DNA of 64,000 nt from the NCBI RefSeq assembly GCF_003977595.1, contig NZ_RYYR01000005.1, positions 118,334 through 182,333 on the forward strand. Reading direction: 5' to 3'. This DNA comes from Lysinibacillus antri. GTDB lineage: Bacteria > Bacillota > Bacilli > Bacillales_A > Planococcaceae. The translations under genes were made by a program, and so were the position numbers. The notes under the pieces are model-generated. The model did no database searches. It was not told the DNA's origin and saw only the letters and a program-made list of their open reading frames with translations. Within the stretch, counting starts at the first letter, position 1. Each line of letters starts with the position of its first letter. Shown piece after piece: positions 8,866-19,732 of the stretch.

Positions 8866-10410
8866 CTACACTGTAAACCTTCGTATCGCACTTGTTAGCG
8901 ATCTAATGTTTTTAGTGATTTTTTGAATTTGGCTATGCATGTCTCTTGTGGCTTCGAGTTGGTCGTTTGTTGATTTTGATACTTGTTCAATTCTGCGCGC
9001 ATTTTGTTTTGACACTTCACTAAGTTGTAATGAATTATTGGCCACTTCTTTTGTATTTTCCGTAATCGAGGAAATTGTTGCAGATACCTCTCCAATATGT
9101 GGACCCACTTTATTGACAGACGATACAATTTGTTCAAATTTAATTGCTGTTTGGTTTGTCGTATCGATTCCTGTTTGTACACATTCAATCGCGCTACCCA
9201 TAAAGCGAATCGATTCTTTTGTATCGTTTTGAATTTGTTTTACGATGGCTTCAATTGTTCGTGTTGAGTGAACGGACTGCTCTGAAAGCTTCCGTACTTC
9301 ACCGGCCACTACACTAAATCCTTTTCCGTATTCTCCTGCGCGAGCTGCTTCTATGGCTGCATTTAATGCGAGAAGATTCGTTTGTTCGGCAATTTCATTA
9401 ATTAATTGAATCACTTGTCCAATTTCAGTAGAGTGTTTTCCTAGCACTTGCATCATTTCGTTCGTTTGTCTTACAGATTGTTCGATACGTTCCATTTGCT
9501 CCATATTTAACGTCACAAATTGAGACCCTTCATTTGCTTCTTTCACAGTTTGGTGAATACTGCCCTCAATGTATTCAATACGATCTGCAATACTTTCAAC
9601 ACCCGCCGCAATTTCCTGAAGTGAATTGGTATTTATATTCAATTGCTCTGTTGACCGAATAGTTGATTTAGCCAAATCTGTTGCATCTCGAGAAATATGT
9701 ATAGACGCTTCCGTAGTTTTTTCTGATGCCCGTTGCAATTGATCATTCGCTTCATCTACCTGGGTCGCGCTACGTTGGACAGTCTTTAACAGTTCCTTCA
9801 CTTCTGTCGCCATTTGATTATAACTTAGCATGACTTCTCCAAGTTCATCTTTCGCATCATAGGTAGCCGTTTTCGTAAAGTCCCCTTGCTCGGCTTCTTT
9901 TAACAATTTCTTTAATTGTCTTGTCGGTAAATTTACTGCACGAGTTGCACCAACGCTGAAATAAATAATAATTAATATAATCGCTAGTGATACACCCGTT
10001 AATAGTTTATAGCCAAATTCAACATCTTTTTGATATGTAGCTAATTGATAATCTGCTCGTTCTACCACATATTGCTTCATTTCTCCAATTGCAGTCAAAG
10101 TTTCATTGCGATTTCCATCGTTTAAAGTGGAATTTAGTTCTTTTATATGAAACTCCATTTTTGAATCAAATTTTGGTATTGCTTTTTGAAGTTCACTTGC
10201 TTGATTTAAATCCTCTTGATAAATAGCCATTTCAATAGTTGAAATTGTATTTAAGGCAAGTAACTTCTCCTCATACATAATTTCTGTATTTTTCTCCATC
10301 TTCCTTAAATAATCCATACTAAATATCGCAAAAATACAATTTGATATGATGCATACAATCATTAATACTACTAATCGGTCTTTCACCTTAATATAGCGTT
10401 TTAAACGCAA
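8866..10410 (-). CDS. Methyl-accepting chemotaxis protein
   Basis: A transmembrane chemoreceptor. From the TTG start the layout is TM1 at about residues 10-32, an extracytoplasmic helical sensor of about 125 residues, TM2 ([17 protein letters not shown]), a HAMP linker, then the signalling domain with the hairpin tip [20 protein letters not shown] and flanking long coiled coils. It should control CheA activity. The longer ATG reading from 10548 would run through the terminator of the upstream oxidoreductase operon. The TTG at 10410, preceded by AGAGGGG, gives 514 aa and a normal N-terminus, and is preferred. The ligand cannot be told from sequence. Confidence 0.92.
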   Translation of the reverse strand: MRLKRYIKVKDRLVVLMIVCIISNCIFAIFSMDYLRKMEKNTEIMYEEKLLALNTISTIEMAIYQEDLNQASELQKAIPKFDSKMEFHIKELNSTLNDGNRNETLTAIGEMKQYVVERADYQLATYQKDVEFGYKLLTGVSLAIILIIIYFSVGATRAVNLPTRQLKKLLKEAEQGDFTKTATYDAKDELGEVMLSYNQMATEVKELLKTVQRSATQVDEANDQLQRASEKTTEASIHISRDATDLAKSTIRSTEQLNINTNSLQEIAAGVESIADRIEYIEGSIHQTVKEANEGSQFVTLNMEQMERIEQSVRQTNEMMQVLGKHSTEIGQVIQLINEIAEQTNLLALNAAIEAARAGEYGKGFSVVAGEVRKLSEQSVHSTRTIEAIVKQIQNDTKESIRFMGSAIECVQTGIDTTNQTAIKFEQIVSSVNKVGPHIGEVSATISSITENTKEVANNSLQLSEVSKQNARRIEQVSKSTNDQLEATRDMHSQIQKITKNIRSLTSAIRRFTV

Positions 10411-10514
10411 TTTACTCGACCCCTCTACAACTATGGTAGTTTGAGCATAGTTTAGTAATATAAAGTACCTATGGAATGAATGTAAATTTATTGTAAATAT
10501 TCTAAGTTTAAGTA

Positions 10515-10543
10515 TAAAAAAAGAGCCCCCCAAATAGGAGCTC
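10515..10543 (-). terminator. Intrinsic terminator after the oxidoreductase operon
   Basis: Minus-strand stem GAGCTCC...GGGGCTC with a short loop, followed by seven T. It begins 8 bp past the beta-subunit stop codon. It rules out the long N-terminal extension of the chemoreceptor reading frame. Confidence 0.85.
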
Positions 10544-10550
10544 CCCAATC

Positions 10551-11416
<866 letters not shown>

Positions 11417-11417
<1 letters not shown>

Positions 11418-13156
11418 TAGTCAAGCAGCTCCTTTACTTTATTTGAAAGCTCACGTGGTAAGAATGGTGTACCATCGTATTTCGTGATGCTTGAAATTTT
11501 ATTGTGACCGCCAATATTCATTTTCATGATGTTAGCAAGTTGACTAGTTTTGTTGTTTTCCACGACGATGACTTTTTTCGCATTCGCTACTAGAGGTGCC
11601 ATCTCATCTGATGGGAATGGGAATACTAAGCGTACATGGGCATGGTTCACTTTTAAACCTTCTCCATTTAATCTTTCTTGTACTTCCTCAATAGCTCCGC
11701 GCGTTGAGTTAAAGCCAACAATCAATACATCCGCTTCTTCATGTGGTGCGTTAACATGAACTGGATTATCAAATTTTAAATAGTCCAATTTACGGAAACG
11801 CTTGTCCATTTGTGCATTACGGTTACCTGGTGCTTCGTTCGGTTTCCCTGTTTCATCATGTTCCACACCTGTTACATGGTGAATGCCGTTTGGTGTACCT
11901 GGGAATACACGAGGAGATACGCCATCTTCTGTATTTTCATAGCGCTTAAAGTAATCTTTGTTGTCGTTTGCTTCAATTTCATCCGCAACAATTTTTCCAC
12001 GACGAATTTCCACTTTACTATAATCAAATGGATCCGTTGTTTGTTTACCAAGTGCTAATTGTAAATCTGTAATAATGATTACTGGCAATTGAAGCTCTTC
12101 TGCAATGTTGAATGCTTGAATTGTATCAAAGAACGCTTCTTCTAATGTGGATGGTGCGATAACTACTTTTGGAATTTCACCATGTGTACCGTACAACATC
12201 GCCATTAAATCGGACTGCTCTTGCTTTGTTGGAAGACCTGTTGATGGACCACCACGTTGCGTATCAATGATTACTAATGGTTGTTCTGTCATACCAGATA
12301 GACCAATTGCTTCCATCATAAGAGAAAGACCCGGGCCAGCTGATGCTGTAAATGCGCGCACCCCACCGTAGTTCGCACCGATAGCCATTGTTGCTGCTGC
12401 AATTTCATCTTCTGTTTGGATAACGGCTCCACCGAATTTCGGTAGTTTTTTGATCATATATTCCATAATTTCAGAAGCCGGTGTAATTGGGTAAGCAGAC
12501 ATAAAGCGAACGCCAGCTGCAAGTGCACCAAAAGCAACAGCATCATTTCCAATCATAAACATACGGCGTTTTCCGTCTGCCGGAACTAGTTCCCATTCTC
12601 CAACACGATCACCAATCAGTTCACTCATCACGTCATAACCTTTTTGAATGGCTTCCATATTCTTTTGAACAACTTCTACCCCTTTGCGTCCGAAAATTTC
12701 ATCGACAACGCCTTGGAAAACTTCCGTGTTTAGGTTTAATAATGCTGAAGTTGCACCAATTGCGACCATGTTTTTCATTAAAGACGTGCCTAATTCTGTT
12801 GCAATTTCTGTAAATGGCACAATGAATAATGGTGCTCTTGAGTCTTCTGGTAATGTTGGTTCGAATTTTGCATCTGCTAAAATGATAGATTTTTCCGTTA
12901 ATTCTTTGTAGTTTACTTCGATTGTTTCTTGATCGAATGCCACTAAAATATCTAAATCATCCGCAATCGAACTTACTTCAGTTGGTCTAACAGTAATTTT
13001 ATTATTCGTATGGCCACCTTTAATACGTGAAGAGAAGTGACGGTAACCGTATAGGTGATAACCTAAGCGATTCATAGCCATTGAGAAGATTTCTCCAGTA
13101 CTCTCAATCCCTTCACCTTGTTGCCCACCGACTTTCCATGAAAGCTGATGTAACAT
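11417..13156 (-). CDS. 2-oxoacid:ferredoxin oxidoreductase, fused gamma-alpha subunit
   Basis: The 579-aa partner of the beta subunit. Residues 1-185 are the gamma domain (VGGQQGEGIEST...GYRHFSSRIKGGH), and residues 195-579 are the alpha/pyrimidine domain (SAYPITPASEIMEY, FTASAGPGLSLM). This KorA-type two-subunit layout is common in aerobic Firmicutes. The ATG at 13156 with an upstream GGGAG site is chosen over an upstream reading of 24 further residues. It lies where B. subtilis has tdh-kbl between spoVS and miaB. Confidence 0.93.
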
Positions 13157-13399
13157 TTTAACATCTCCCTTAAGAATAACTGTTTTTATATATTTTTCCT
13201 TCATTAGTTTAACACGAACATATATCATTAACTATTCAAATTAAAACATTTTCGTGAAAATCAGACCTTTGACGGAAAACAGAAATTCACAAAATTGTAG
13301 TGAATTATTTCTTTTAGATTACTTCATTCAATTAAAGACATACTATATTGACGAAAATTTATATTTTATGATATGAAGTATTTTTTTAGAGTGGGGGGT

Positions 13400-13483
13400 A
13401 CGAGCGGATTTCGGAAAAATATGAGCGGTTTTTCCGAATTTATGTGCGACTTTCGTGGATTTACGTGCGAACTTAAAAAATCT
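13400..13483. repeat. Array C: four 21-bp units with an AYGWGCGR core
   Basis: Units begin ACGAGCGG, ATGAGCGG, ATGTGCGA and ACGTGCGA at 13400, 13421, 13442 and 13463, an exact 21-bp period, each followed by a T-rich variable part. The array lies in the 385-bp gap between spoVS and the oxidoreductase operon, just past the spoVS terminator. The rest of that gap is A/T-rich and holds a 7-bp inverted repeat, AATTCAC/GTGAATT, at 13284-13306. The core differs from Arrays A and B, though GCGGATT on the plus strand resembles the GCGGGATT of their minus strand. Confidence 0.85.
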
Positions 13484-13486
13484 CAT

Positions 13487-13528
13487 ATAAAAAAGCCCCT
13501 ACCAATTGAACGTTCATTGGTAAGAGCT
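13487..13528 (-). terminator. Intrinsic terminator after spoVS
   Basis: Minus-strand stem AGCTCTTACCAAT...ATTGGTAGGGGCT with two G-T pairs (13494-13528), followed by a T run. It is placed 14 bp past the spoVS stop codon. Confidence 0.8.
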
Positions 13529-13541
13529 ACTGCAAACGGTT

Positions 13542-13808
13542 TTAGCGATTTCTTTTTTCAACAACTAACTTCAATGCCGTGCGATCTTCCCCAGCAATTG
13601 TAATGTCAGCAAATGCCGGTGCACAAATTAAGTCGGTACCACTTGGAGCGACAAAACCACGCGCAATCGCAACTGCCTTTACTGCTTGATTTAATGCACC
13701 TGCACCTACAGCTTGCATTTCCGCATATCCTTGCTCCCTAATCACCGCAACAAGTGCACCTGCGACAGAATTTGGATTTGAGCGAGACGATACTTTTAAT
13801 GAATCCAC
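13542..13808 (-). CDS. spoVS: Stage V sporulation protein S
   Basis: An 88-aa Alba-like fold protein, near-identical in length to B. subtilis SpoVS (86 aa), with the conserved VGAGALNQAVKAVAIARGF and APSGTDLIC stretches. It is needed for septation and coat-stage progress during sporulation; the molecular role is not settled. It starts at GTG, with GGGAGGA eight bases upstream. It is monocistronic, judging by the following terminator. Confidence 0.96.
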   Translation of the reverse strand: MDSLKVSSRSNPNSVAGALVAVIREQGYAEMQAVGAGALNQAVKAVAIARGFVAPSGTDLICAPAFADITIAGEDRTALKLVVEKRNR

Positions 13809-14016
13809 ATTTATTCCTCCCCATATTAGCTATTTGCTTTAATAAATGTTGAATGAAGCAATTGTCATTCAAAGGACGTCAACTTAATGTCCGTATCACA
13901 TTTTATGTTGCTAAAGTGGAAAATAGAATCTGTAATCCTTGAATTTGGAAGCTTAAAAGTATTTATTTTTTAATTGTTTTTAATAATCGAACAATTCCCC
14001 GCTTTAATTGAGGAAA

Positions 14017-14814
14017 TTATCCTTTAAATGGATAATCCTCATTAATATAAATTCGTTCACATTGAATAGCTTTTCCCGTTTTATCATCAATCTCCACAAA
14101 GAACCCACTTAATACTTCACGACCTTGTTTTGGCACTTCAAAACGAGCAGGCATATTCGTTTGGAATTTATAAATAACACTTTCCTTCGTCATGCCAAGC
14201 ACTTCATCATAAGGACCTGTCATTCCTACATCGGTAATATAAGCTGTCCCATTTGGATAAATTCGCGCATCGGCCGTTTGAACGTGTGTATGCGTACCAA
14301 CTAGTGCAGACACTCGTCCATCTAAATGCCACCCAAGGGCAATTTTTTCACTTGTCACTTCCGCATGAAAATCGACAAATACTAGCGGAGAGGTTTCGCG
14401 TGCTTGTGCAACTAATTCATCTGCCACTGCAAACGGATCTTCATGTGGTGGTAAAAAGACACGACCATGTAGATTAATGACAGACAAAGTCACGCCATTT
14501 TTCGTAATTTGTACCATTCCCTTGCCTGGTGCTTCCTTAGAAAAATTGGCAGGACGGATTAAATAATCTACTTCATCAATAAAATCAAAAATATCTTTAT
14601 TATCCCATGTATGGTTCCCCATCGTAATGACATCAACCCCGACATGCATGAGTTGTTGATAAATTTTTTGCGTAATGCCACGACCACTCGCAGCGTTTTC
14701 ACCATTCGCAATAACAACATCTGCGGCATATTTTTTCTTTAAGCGCGGTAAATATTTTTCTACGGCTTCTCGACCAATTGAACCTACAATATCACCAATA
14801 AAAATTACTTTCAT
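14017..14814 (-). CDS. ymdB: YmdB metallophosphoesterase
   Basis: A 265-aa TIGR00282-family phosphodiesterase, active on 2',3'-cyclic nucleotides in B. subtilis, where it controls the switch between motility and biofilm matrix expression. Metal-site motifs are FIGDIVGSIGR at the N-terminus, ANGENAA near residue 37, MGNHTWDN near 65, and the DFHAE and GTHTHVQTAD histidine clusters. In B. subtilis it directly follows rny. Here a 27-kb polysaccharide block lies between the two, and ymdB sits just past its distal end. Confidence 0.96.
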   Translation of the reverse strand: MKVIFIGDIVGSIGREAVEKYLPRLKKKYAADVVIANGENAASGRGITQKIYQQLMHVGVDVITMGNHTWDNKDIFDFIDEVDYLIRPANFSKEAPGKGMVQITKNGVTLSVINLHGRVFLPPHEDPFAVADELVAQARETSPLVFVDFHAEVTSEKIALGWHLDGRVSALVGTHTHVQTADARIYPNGTAYITDVGMTGPYDEVLGMTKESVIYKFQTNMPARFEVPKQGREVLSGFFVEIDDKTGKAIQCERIYINEDYPFKG

Positions 14815-14922
14815 AAATTACAACCTACTTTCTATATATAACGTTCACAATTTTACCATTCCATAGAACAAAAGGGCAAAATAAAACGCAAATCCGCCGG
14901 GGGAAATGCGTTAACAATGTGA

Positions 14923-15615
14923 TCAGTAATAATAGTAATTGTTAGTTTTCGGCATTTTATAATTATTCAACACCACACCTAATATTTTGGCATGCGCAGC
15001 TTCAAGACTTGCCTTTGCTTTTATCACATCTGTTTTATCTACATAGCCACTTTTTACAATTAACAACGTTCCATCACATTTATTCGATAAAATTTGAGCA
15101 TCCGTTACAGATAATAATGGTGGTGCATCAAAAATAATTATTTCATATTCATGGATGACTTCATTTATAAATGAATCTAAATTTTTGGAGGATAGTAGTT
15201 CAGAGGGATTTGGTGGGATTGGACCGCTTGCGATAATATCGATATTGTCAATGTCTGTATGATGAATAGCACTCTGAATGTCGACTTGCTTTGTTAAAAT
15301 ATTCGATAAGCCTACAACGTTAAACAAATTAAAGGTATGATGCATGGTTGGCTTTCTCATATCTGCATCTACAATTAGCACTCGCTTTCCATCTTGTGCA
15401 AACACGACACCTAAATTGGCAGCATTTGTAGTTTTCCCTTCTCCTGGAATAGAAGATGTAACTAAAATCGTTTTAATTTCTTGATCGGGCATTGAAAATT
15501 GAATATTCGTTCGAATGGTACGAAATTGTTCCGTAATAATTGATTTGGGATTTGAGCTTGCAATTAATTTTCTCGCTAATGTAGGTTGTTGTTTCTTCTT
15601 TTTGTTCAATTGCAT
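14923..15615 (-). CDS. CpsD/YwqD-type autophosphorylating tyrosine kinase (BY-kinase)
   Basis: A 230-aa cytoplasmic kinase domain. Walker A is SSIPGEGKTT near residue 53, Walker A' is VLIVDADMRKP near residue 79, and Walker B is IIIFDAPP near 163. The C-terminus ends in the expected tyrosine cluster (NNYYYY). BY-kinases control chain length and export of capsule or EPS through cycles of autophosphorylation. It follows directly on its membrane modulator (the stop and start are adjacent). It is the last gene of the cluster, whereas kinase and modulator usually come first. The matching phosphatase is 25 kb upstream. Confidence 0.93.
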   Translation of the reverse strand: MQLNKKKKQQPTLARKLIASSNPKSIITEQFRTIRTNIQFSMPDQEIKTILVTSSIPGEGKTTNAANLGVVFAQDGKRVLIVDADMRKPTMHHTFNLFNVVGLSNILTKQVDIQSAIHHTDIDNIDIIASGPIPPNPSELLSSKNLDSFINEVIHEYEIIIFDAPPLLSVTDAQILSNKCDGTLLIVKSGYVDKTDVIKAKASLEAAHAKILGVVLNNYKMPKTNNYYYY

Positions 15616-16335
15616 CTAATTCCCCCTCGTTGTTCGGGATGGCAAGGACACCTCTAAATCCTTCTCTGAAATCGAGCTTACAATTCCCATAATAGGGAGG
15701 GCTAAAATTTCTTCTATATCTTGCTCAGTTTTAATCGTAGTATCTAAAAATGCGAATAAAAATGCCAACCCAATTCCAAGCATTAATCCAATAACTGCTG
15801 CAATTGCGACATTTAATAATTTATTCGGCTTAACAGGACTCGGATTCTCACTTAATTTTGCAACTGATAAAATACTAATATTATCAACATTCATGAGCGT
15901 AGGGATCTCTTCTTTAAACACTTCAGCGACCATATTTGCAATTTCAACAGATTGTAAAGGACTCTCATCTTCTACTCGGATATTGACGACCTTTGAGTTA
16001 TCTTCATTTAATACATAAATTTGTCCTGATAAACTTTCAGGTGTAGTCTTCAAATTTAATTTATTAATAACTTTATTTAGAATAACAGGTGATTTAATAA
16101 TGACATTATACGTATCAATCAATTGTAAATCGGTTTCTAATTGAGACCAGGCGTATTCTTGGCCATTCGTCTTTTGGTTAACTAAAATTTGCGTTTCAGC
16201 TTCATAAATGGGAGGGAGTACATAATAACTAATAATTGCAGAAATTCCAGAACAAACAAATACAAGGGATATAATTAATAGCATCCACTTTCGTATTATT
16301 TTCAGGATATTTAGTAAACTGATTGATTCTTCCAC
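15616..16335 (-). CDS. Wzz/CpsC-type chain-length and kinase modulator
   Basis: A 239-aa membrane protein of the Wzz family. It has TM1 near residues 15-37 (LLIISLVFVCSGISAIISYY), an extracytoplasmic domain rich in helix, and TM2 near residues 180-205, preceded by the proline-containing SENPSPVKPNK motif typical of the family. It should activate the adjacent kinase through its cytoplasmic tail and set polymer length. The start is GTG with GGGAGG upstream. Confidence 0.92.
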   Translation of the reverse strand: MEESISLLNILKIIRKWMLLIISLVFVCSGISAIISYYVLPPIYEAETQILVNQKTNGQEYAWSQLETDLQLIDTYNVIIKSPVILNKVINKLNLKTTPESLSGQIYVLNEDNSKVVNIRVEDESPLQSVEIANMVAEVFKEEIPTLMNVDNISILSVAKLSENPSPVKPNKLLNVAIAAVIGLMLGIGLAFLFAFLDTTIKTEQDIEEILALPIMGIVSSISEKDLEVSLPSRTTRGN

Positions 16336-16435
16336 AGTATTTGCCTCCCTGAAGCATGAATTTTCACCTAACTTTATTACTCTATACTCATAAATTTATT
16401 GCTTCATGACTGGTATTATGAATGTATTTCTCTCA

Positions 16436-17716
16436 TTATCTCCTTTTTAACAAAGCATTCATTTTATTTTTATATATATCCACACCTGGCTGATTAAAAG
16501 GATTCACATCTAATAAAAATGAACTCATGACACAAGCCTTCATAAAGAAGTACATTAAATAGCCCATATGGTGTGCATCTAATTTTTTCAGCTCTAATTG
16601 AATCACAGGAACCCCACCTTCTACATGAGCCAATATACTACCTTCCTTTGCGATGCGATTTATTCCATTAAAACTATAAGTGGATAACTCATTTAGTAGA
16701 TCATCATTCCGGCTATCGAAGGGGATGGGGTAATCATCTTGGATTTCCTTAAAGTGTAGAAATGTCTCAAATAAGATAGGACTTCCCTCTTGAATGTATT
16801 GACCAATTGAATGTAAATCCGTGGAGTACGTCACAGCAGACGGAAATATACCTTTTTTATTTTTCCCTTCACTTTCACCAAATAACTGCTTCCACCATTC
16901 ATGAAATAAAGCAAGACTTGGTTCAAACGACGCAAGTAATTCAACATAATACCCTCGTTTGTATAATTCATTTCGTATGACCGCATATCGATAGGCATCA
17001 TTTCGTTCAATGTTATCCACATTTAATAAAACCGCTGCATCTTTTGCCCCTTCAATAAATTGAAAGATATCAATTCCAGCAGCAGCAATCGGGATTAATC
17101 CTACGGGAGTAAATACAGAATATCGTCCGCCAATATTAGAAGGTATAACAAATTGGCGATAACCAGCGTACTCTGCAATTTCTTTTAATACCCCTTTTTT
17201 TCCATCTGTTGTTACGATGATTCGTTGTTTACTTTTACTGCCATATCGCTGTTCCATATATTGCCGAAACACTCGAAAAGCCAACGAGGGTTCCATCGTA
17301 GTACCCGATTTTGAAATAATATTAAGATAAATCTCTTTATCCCCTATACTATTGAGTAAATGCTGAATGTATGCACCGCTTAAATTTTGACCTGCATACA
17401 CAACTTGAACACCATTTTTTAACACGCCAAAGTATGGAGATAATGCCTCTTGTATCGCCTTGGCTCCTAAAAACGATCCACCAACCCCAATGACTACTAA
17501 TACTTCCGCATTGGATTTAATTTCCTCAGCTAAACGTTGAATCGAAGTTAGCACGTCTTCATAATTTTGTGGTGGAAAGTTGATCCATCCTGCATAATGA
17601 TCCTGAATTTTTTTTAAATGGTGATGTATGGTTGATACATTTGTAGCATATTTAGACCAATCAATATCGATTGACGGCGCAGCTAAATAAACCGATTGAT
17701 GTAATCTCGACCCCAT
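16436..17716 (-). CDS. pgi: Glucose-6-phosphate isomerase
   Basis: Interconverts glucose 6-phosphate and fructose 6-phosphate. It is 426 aa from the ATG at 17716 (GAGGG upstream), slightly shorter than the roughly 450 aa of B. subtilis Pgi. The isomerase signatures are all present: VIGVGGSFLGAKAI near residue 75, SKSGTTMEP near 140 and GGRYSVFTPVGL near 200. Its place inside a polysaccharide cluster suggests it feeds hexose phosphate to nucleotide-sugar synthesis. Whether this is the only pgi in the genome cannot be seen here. Confidence 0.93.
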   Translation of the reverse strand: MGSRLHQSVYLAAPSIDIDWSKYATNVSTIHHHLKKIQDHYAGWINFPPQNYEDVLTSIQRLAEEIKSNAEVLVVIGVGGSFLGAKAIQEALSPYFGVLKNGVQVVYAGQNLSGAYIQHLLNSIGDKEIYLNIISKSGTTMEPSLAFRVFRQYMEQRYGSKSKQRIIVTTDGKKGVLKEIAEYAGYRQFVIPSNIGGRYSVFTPVGLIPIAAAGIDIFQFIEGAKDAAVLLNVDNIERNDAYRYAVIRNELYKRGYYVELLASFEPSLALFHEWWKQLFGESEGKNKKGIFPSAVTYSTDLHSIGQYIQEGSPILFETFLHFKEIQDDYPIPFDSRNDDLLNELSTYSFNGINRIAKEGSILAHVEGGVPVIQLELKKLDAHHMGYLMYFFMKACVMSSFLLDVNPFNQPGVDIYKNKMNALLKRR

Positions 17717-17781
17717 TGTATACCCTCGTTTCAATAGAATGTAAATCAGATATTCTCATCAATCAAATGCGTGCAAATTTT

Positions 17782-18765
17782 TCATTTCTTTATAGATTCT
17801 ACGCCTTCCAACCAGCCCCAATTTTCTACATACCATTGAATCGTTTGGGTAAGCCCTGTATCAAACGTAAACGTCGGACACCATCCTAATTGCTCAATCT
17901 TCTTCGGATCAATGGCATAGCGTTTATCATGACCAAGTCGATCTGGCACAAACTCAATCAAGTCCTCAGATTTCCCGAAATATTGAAGGATCTTCTGGAT
18001 CACTTCCAAATTAGTACACTCATTATGACCACCAATATTGTAGATTTCTCCAGCTTTCCCTTCATGTAAAAGAAGGTCAATTGCTGCACAATGATCATAA
18101 ACATGTAACCAATCTCGTACATTTTGACCGTTACCATAGACAGGTATTTTTTTATTTTTTAAGATGTTTGAAATAGTTAAAGGAATTAGCTTTTCTGGAA
18201 ATTGATAGGGCCCATAATTGTTCGAGCACCGTGTAATAATAGCTGGAAATTGGTATGTTTCGTGGTAAGCCCGAACGATTAAATCGGAAGAAGCCTTACT
18301 CGCACTATATGGGCTATTAGGTTGTAGTGGGGTATTTTCTGTAAAGAATGTAGTGGGATTGAAATCTAATTCGCCATAGACTTCATCGGTTGAGATATGG
18401 ATAAACTTTTTTACGTTTGTTCGCTTCGCTGCTTCTACTAAATTTTGCGTGCCAAGGACATTCGTTGTGACAAAAACTTGTGGATTCGCAATGGAGCGGT
18501 CCACATGACTTTCGGCTGCAAAATGCACAACATAATCGAATTGCTTTCTTTTAAATATGAAATTAATTGTTTCTTGATTTGTAATATCCGCTTTTAAAAA
18601 ATGATAGTTTTCCTTATTTTCAATTGCATAATGTTTCGTTAAATCGCCTGCATAGGTTAGTGCATCTAGATTAAAAATTTCATACTGTGGATATTTTTCC
18701 ACCATATATTGCACAAAGTTACCCCCAATAAATCCTGCACCACCAGTAACAAGTATCTTTTTCAA
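17782..18765 (-). CDS. rfbB: dTDP-glucose 4,6-dehydratase
   Basis: A 327-aa extended SDR enzyme that makes dTDP-4-keto-6-deoxyglucose. The NAD motif is TGGAGFIGGNF at the N-terminus. The catalytic STDEVYG triad segment lies near residue 125, and YSASKA near 153. The start is TTG with AAGGA upstream. rfbA is upstream, but no rfbC or rfbD is present in the cluster. The keto sugar is therefore probably passed to the DegT aminotransferase at 20456-21568 rather than made into rhamnose. Confidence 0.95.
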   Translation of the reverse strand: MKKILVTGGAGFIGGNFVQYMVEKYPQYEIFNLDALTYAGDLTKHYAIENKENYHFLKADITNQETINFIFKRKQFDYVVHFAAESHVDRSIANPQVFVTTNVLGTQNLVEAAKRTNVKKFIHISTDEVYGELDFNPTTFFTENTPLQPNSPYSASKASSDLIVRAYHETYQFPAIITRCSNNYGPYQFPEKLIPLTISNILKNKKIPVYGNGQNVRDWLHVYDHCAAIDLLLHEGKAGEIYNIGGHNECTNLEVIQKILQYFGKSEDLIEFVPDRLGHDKRYAIDPKKIEQLGWCPTFTFDTGLTQTIQWYVENWGWLEGVESIKK

Positions 18766-18789
18766 CGTGTTCCTTCTTTCCTTAACGTA

Positions 18790-19680
18790 TCACTTGCCGG
18801 TATTTGTATAGTTTACAGTTCGAGAAACATCGATTAAATATTTGCCATACTCTGTTTTCATCAAGGGCTCTGCCAGTTCTTCAAGCTGTTTTTTTGAAAT
18901 ATACCCCTTACGAAAAGCGATTTCCTCAATACACGCAATATATAACCCTTGTCGTTTTTGAATGGCCTCCACAAAATTCGATGCCTCAAGTAAAGATTCA
19001 TGTGTTCCCGTATCAAGCCACGCTAACCCCCGACCCGTTAGCTCAACTTTTAATTGACCACGATGTAAATATTCTTCTAGAATCGATGTAATTTCCAGCT
19101 CCCCGCGTTTTGAAGGTTTCACGCTTTTAGCAATTTCGACCACTTGATTGTCAAAGAAGTAAAGTCCCGGAATTGCATACGATGACTTTGGATATTCTGG
19201 TTTTTCTTCTATTGAGATGGCATTCATATTTTCATCCACTTCTACTACGCCATATGCGCGTGGATCGTTCACATAACAGCCAAATATTTGGCAGCCGATT
19301 TCTATATTCGATGCCTCATTTAGTGCCTCACTAAAATTTGAACCATAAAATATATTATCACCTAAAACTAATGCAACAGAGGAGTCTTGAATAAAATCTG
19401 CTCCAAGTATAAAAGCTTCCGCAAGTCCATTAGGGTTCTCTTGTACTTTATATTTAAAATCCAGTCCTAATTTACTTCCATCTCCAAGTAACTCTTCATA
19501 AACTCCGATATCTCTAGGGGTTGAAATAATCAAAATTTCCCGTATGCCCGCTAACATTAAAACGGATAATGGATAATAAATCATTGGCTTATCGTAAACG
19601 GGTAGAATCTGCTTTGAAATTGATTTTGTTACGGGATACAGCCGAGTACCCAATCCACCTGCTAAAATGATTCCTTTCAA
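18790..19680 (-). CDS. rfbA: Glucose-1-phosphate thymidylyltransferase
   Basis: A 296-aa nucleotidyltransferase forming dTDP-glucose. The signature [17 protein letters not shown] is at the N-terminus, with [17 protein letters not shown] and [10 protein letters not shown] following in the usual order. The start is TTG with GAGGTG upstream. The gap to rfbB is 24 bp, so the two are co-transcribed. Confidence 0.95.
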   Translation of the reverse strand: MKGIILAGGLGTRLYPVTKSISKQILPVYDKPMIYYPLSVLMLAGIREILIISTPRDIGVYEELLGDGSKLGLDFKYKVQENPNGLAEAFILGADFIQDSSVALVLGDNIFYGSNFSEALNEASNIEIGCQIFGCYVNDPRAYGVVEVDENMNAISIEEKPEYPKSSYAIPGLYFFDNQVVEIAKSVKPSKRGELEITSILEEYLHRGQLKVELTGRGLAWLDTGTHESLLEASNFVEAIQKRQGLYIACIEEIAFRKGYISKKQLEELAEPLMKTEYGKYLIDVSRTVNYTNTGK

Positions 19681-19732
19681 TGGTTCACCTCTTCAAAATT
19701 TAGGACTATACAGTAAGGAACTCTTTTGGAAA

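Noticed and set aside
10411..10548. N-terminal 46-residue extension of the chemoreceptor
   Set aside because: It would include the intrinsic terminator of the upstream operon; a TTG with a ribosome binding site downstream gives a normal receptor N-terminus.
13373..13603. 76-codon plus-strand open frame with 7-residue repeats
   Set aside because: It arises from the 21-bp Array C and then runs antisense through the spoVS terminator and gene end; no ribosome binding site.
14885..14910. Terminator after the tyrosine kinase gene
   Set aside because: Only CGCA/TGCG and two further pairs form around an internal loop; too weak to call.
17782..19680. dTDP-rhamnose pathway
   Set aside because: RfbA and RfbB are present but RfbC and RfbD are absent from the cluster; an aminotransferase follows instead.
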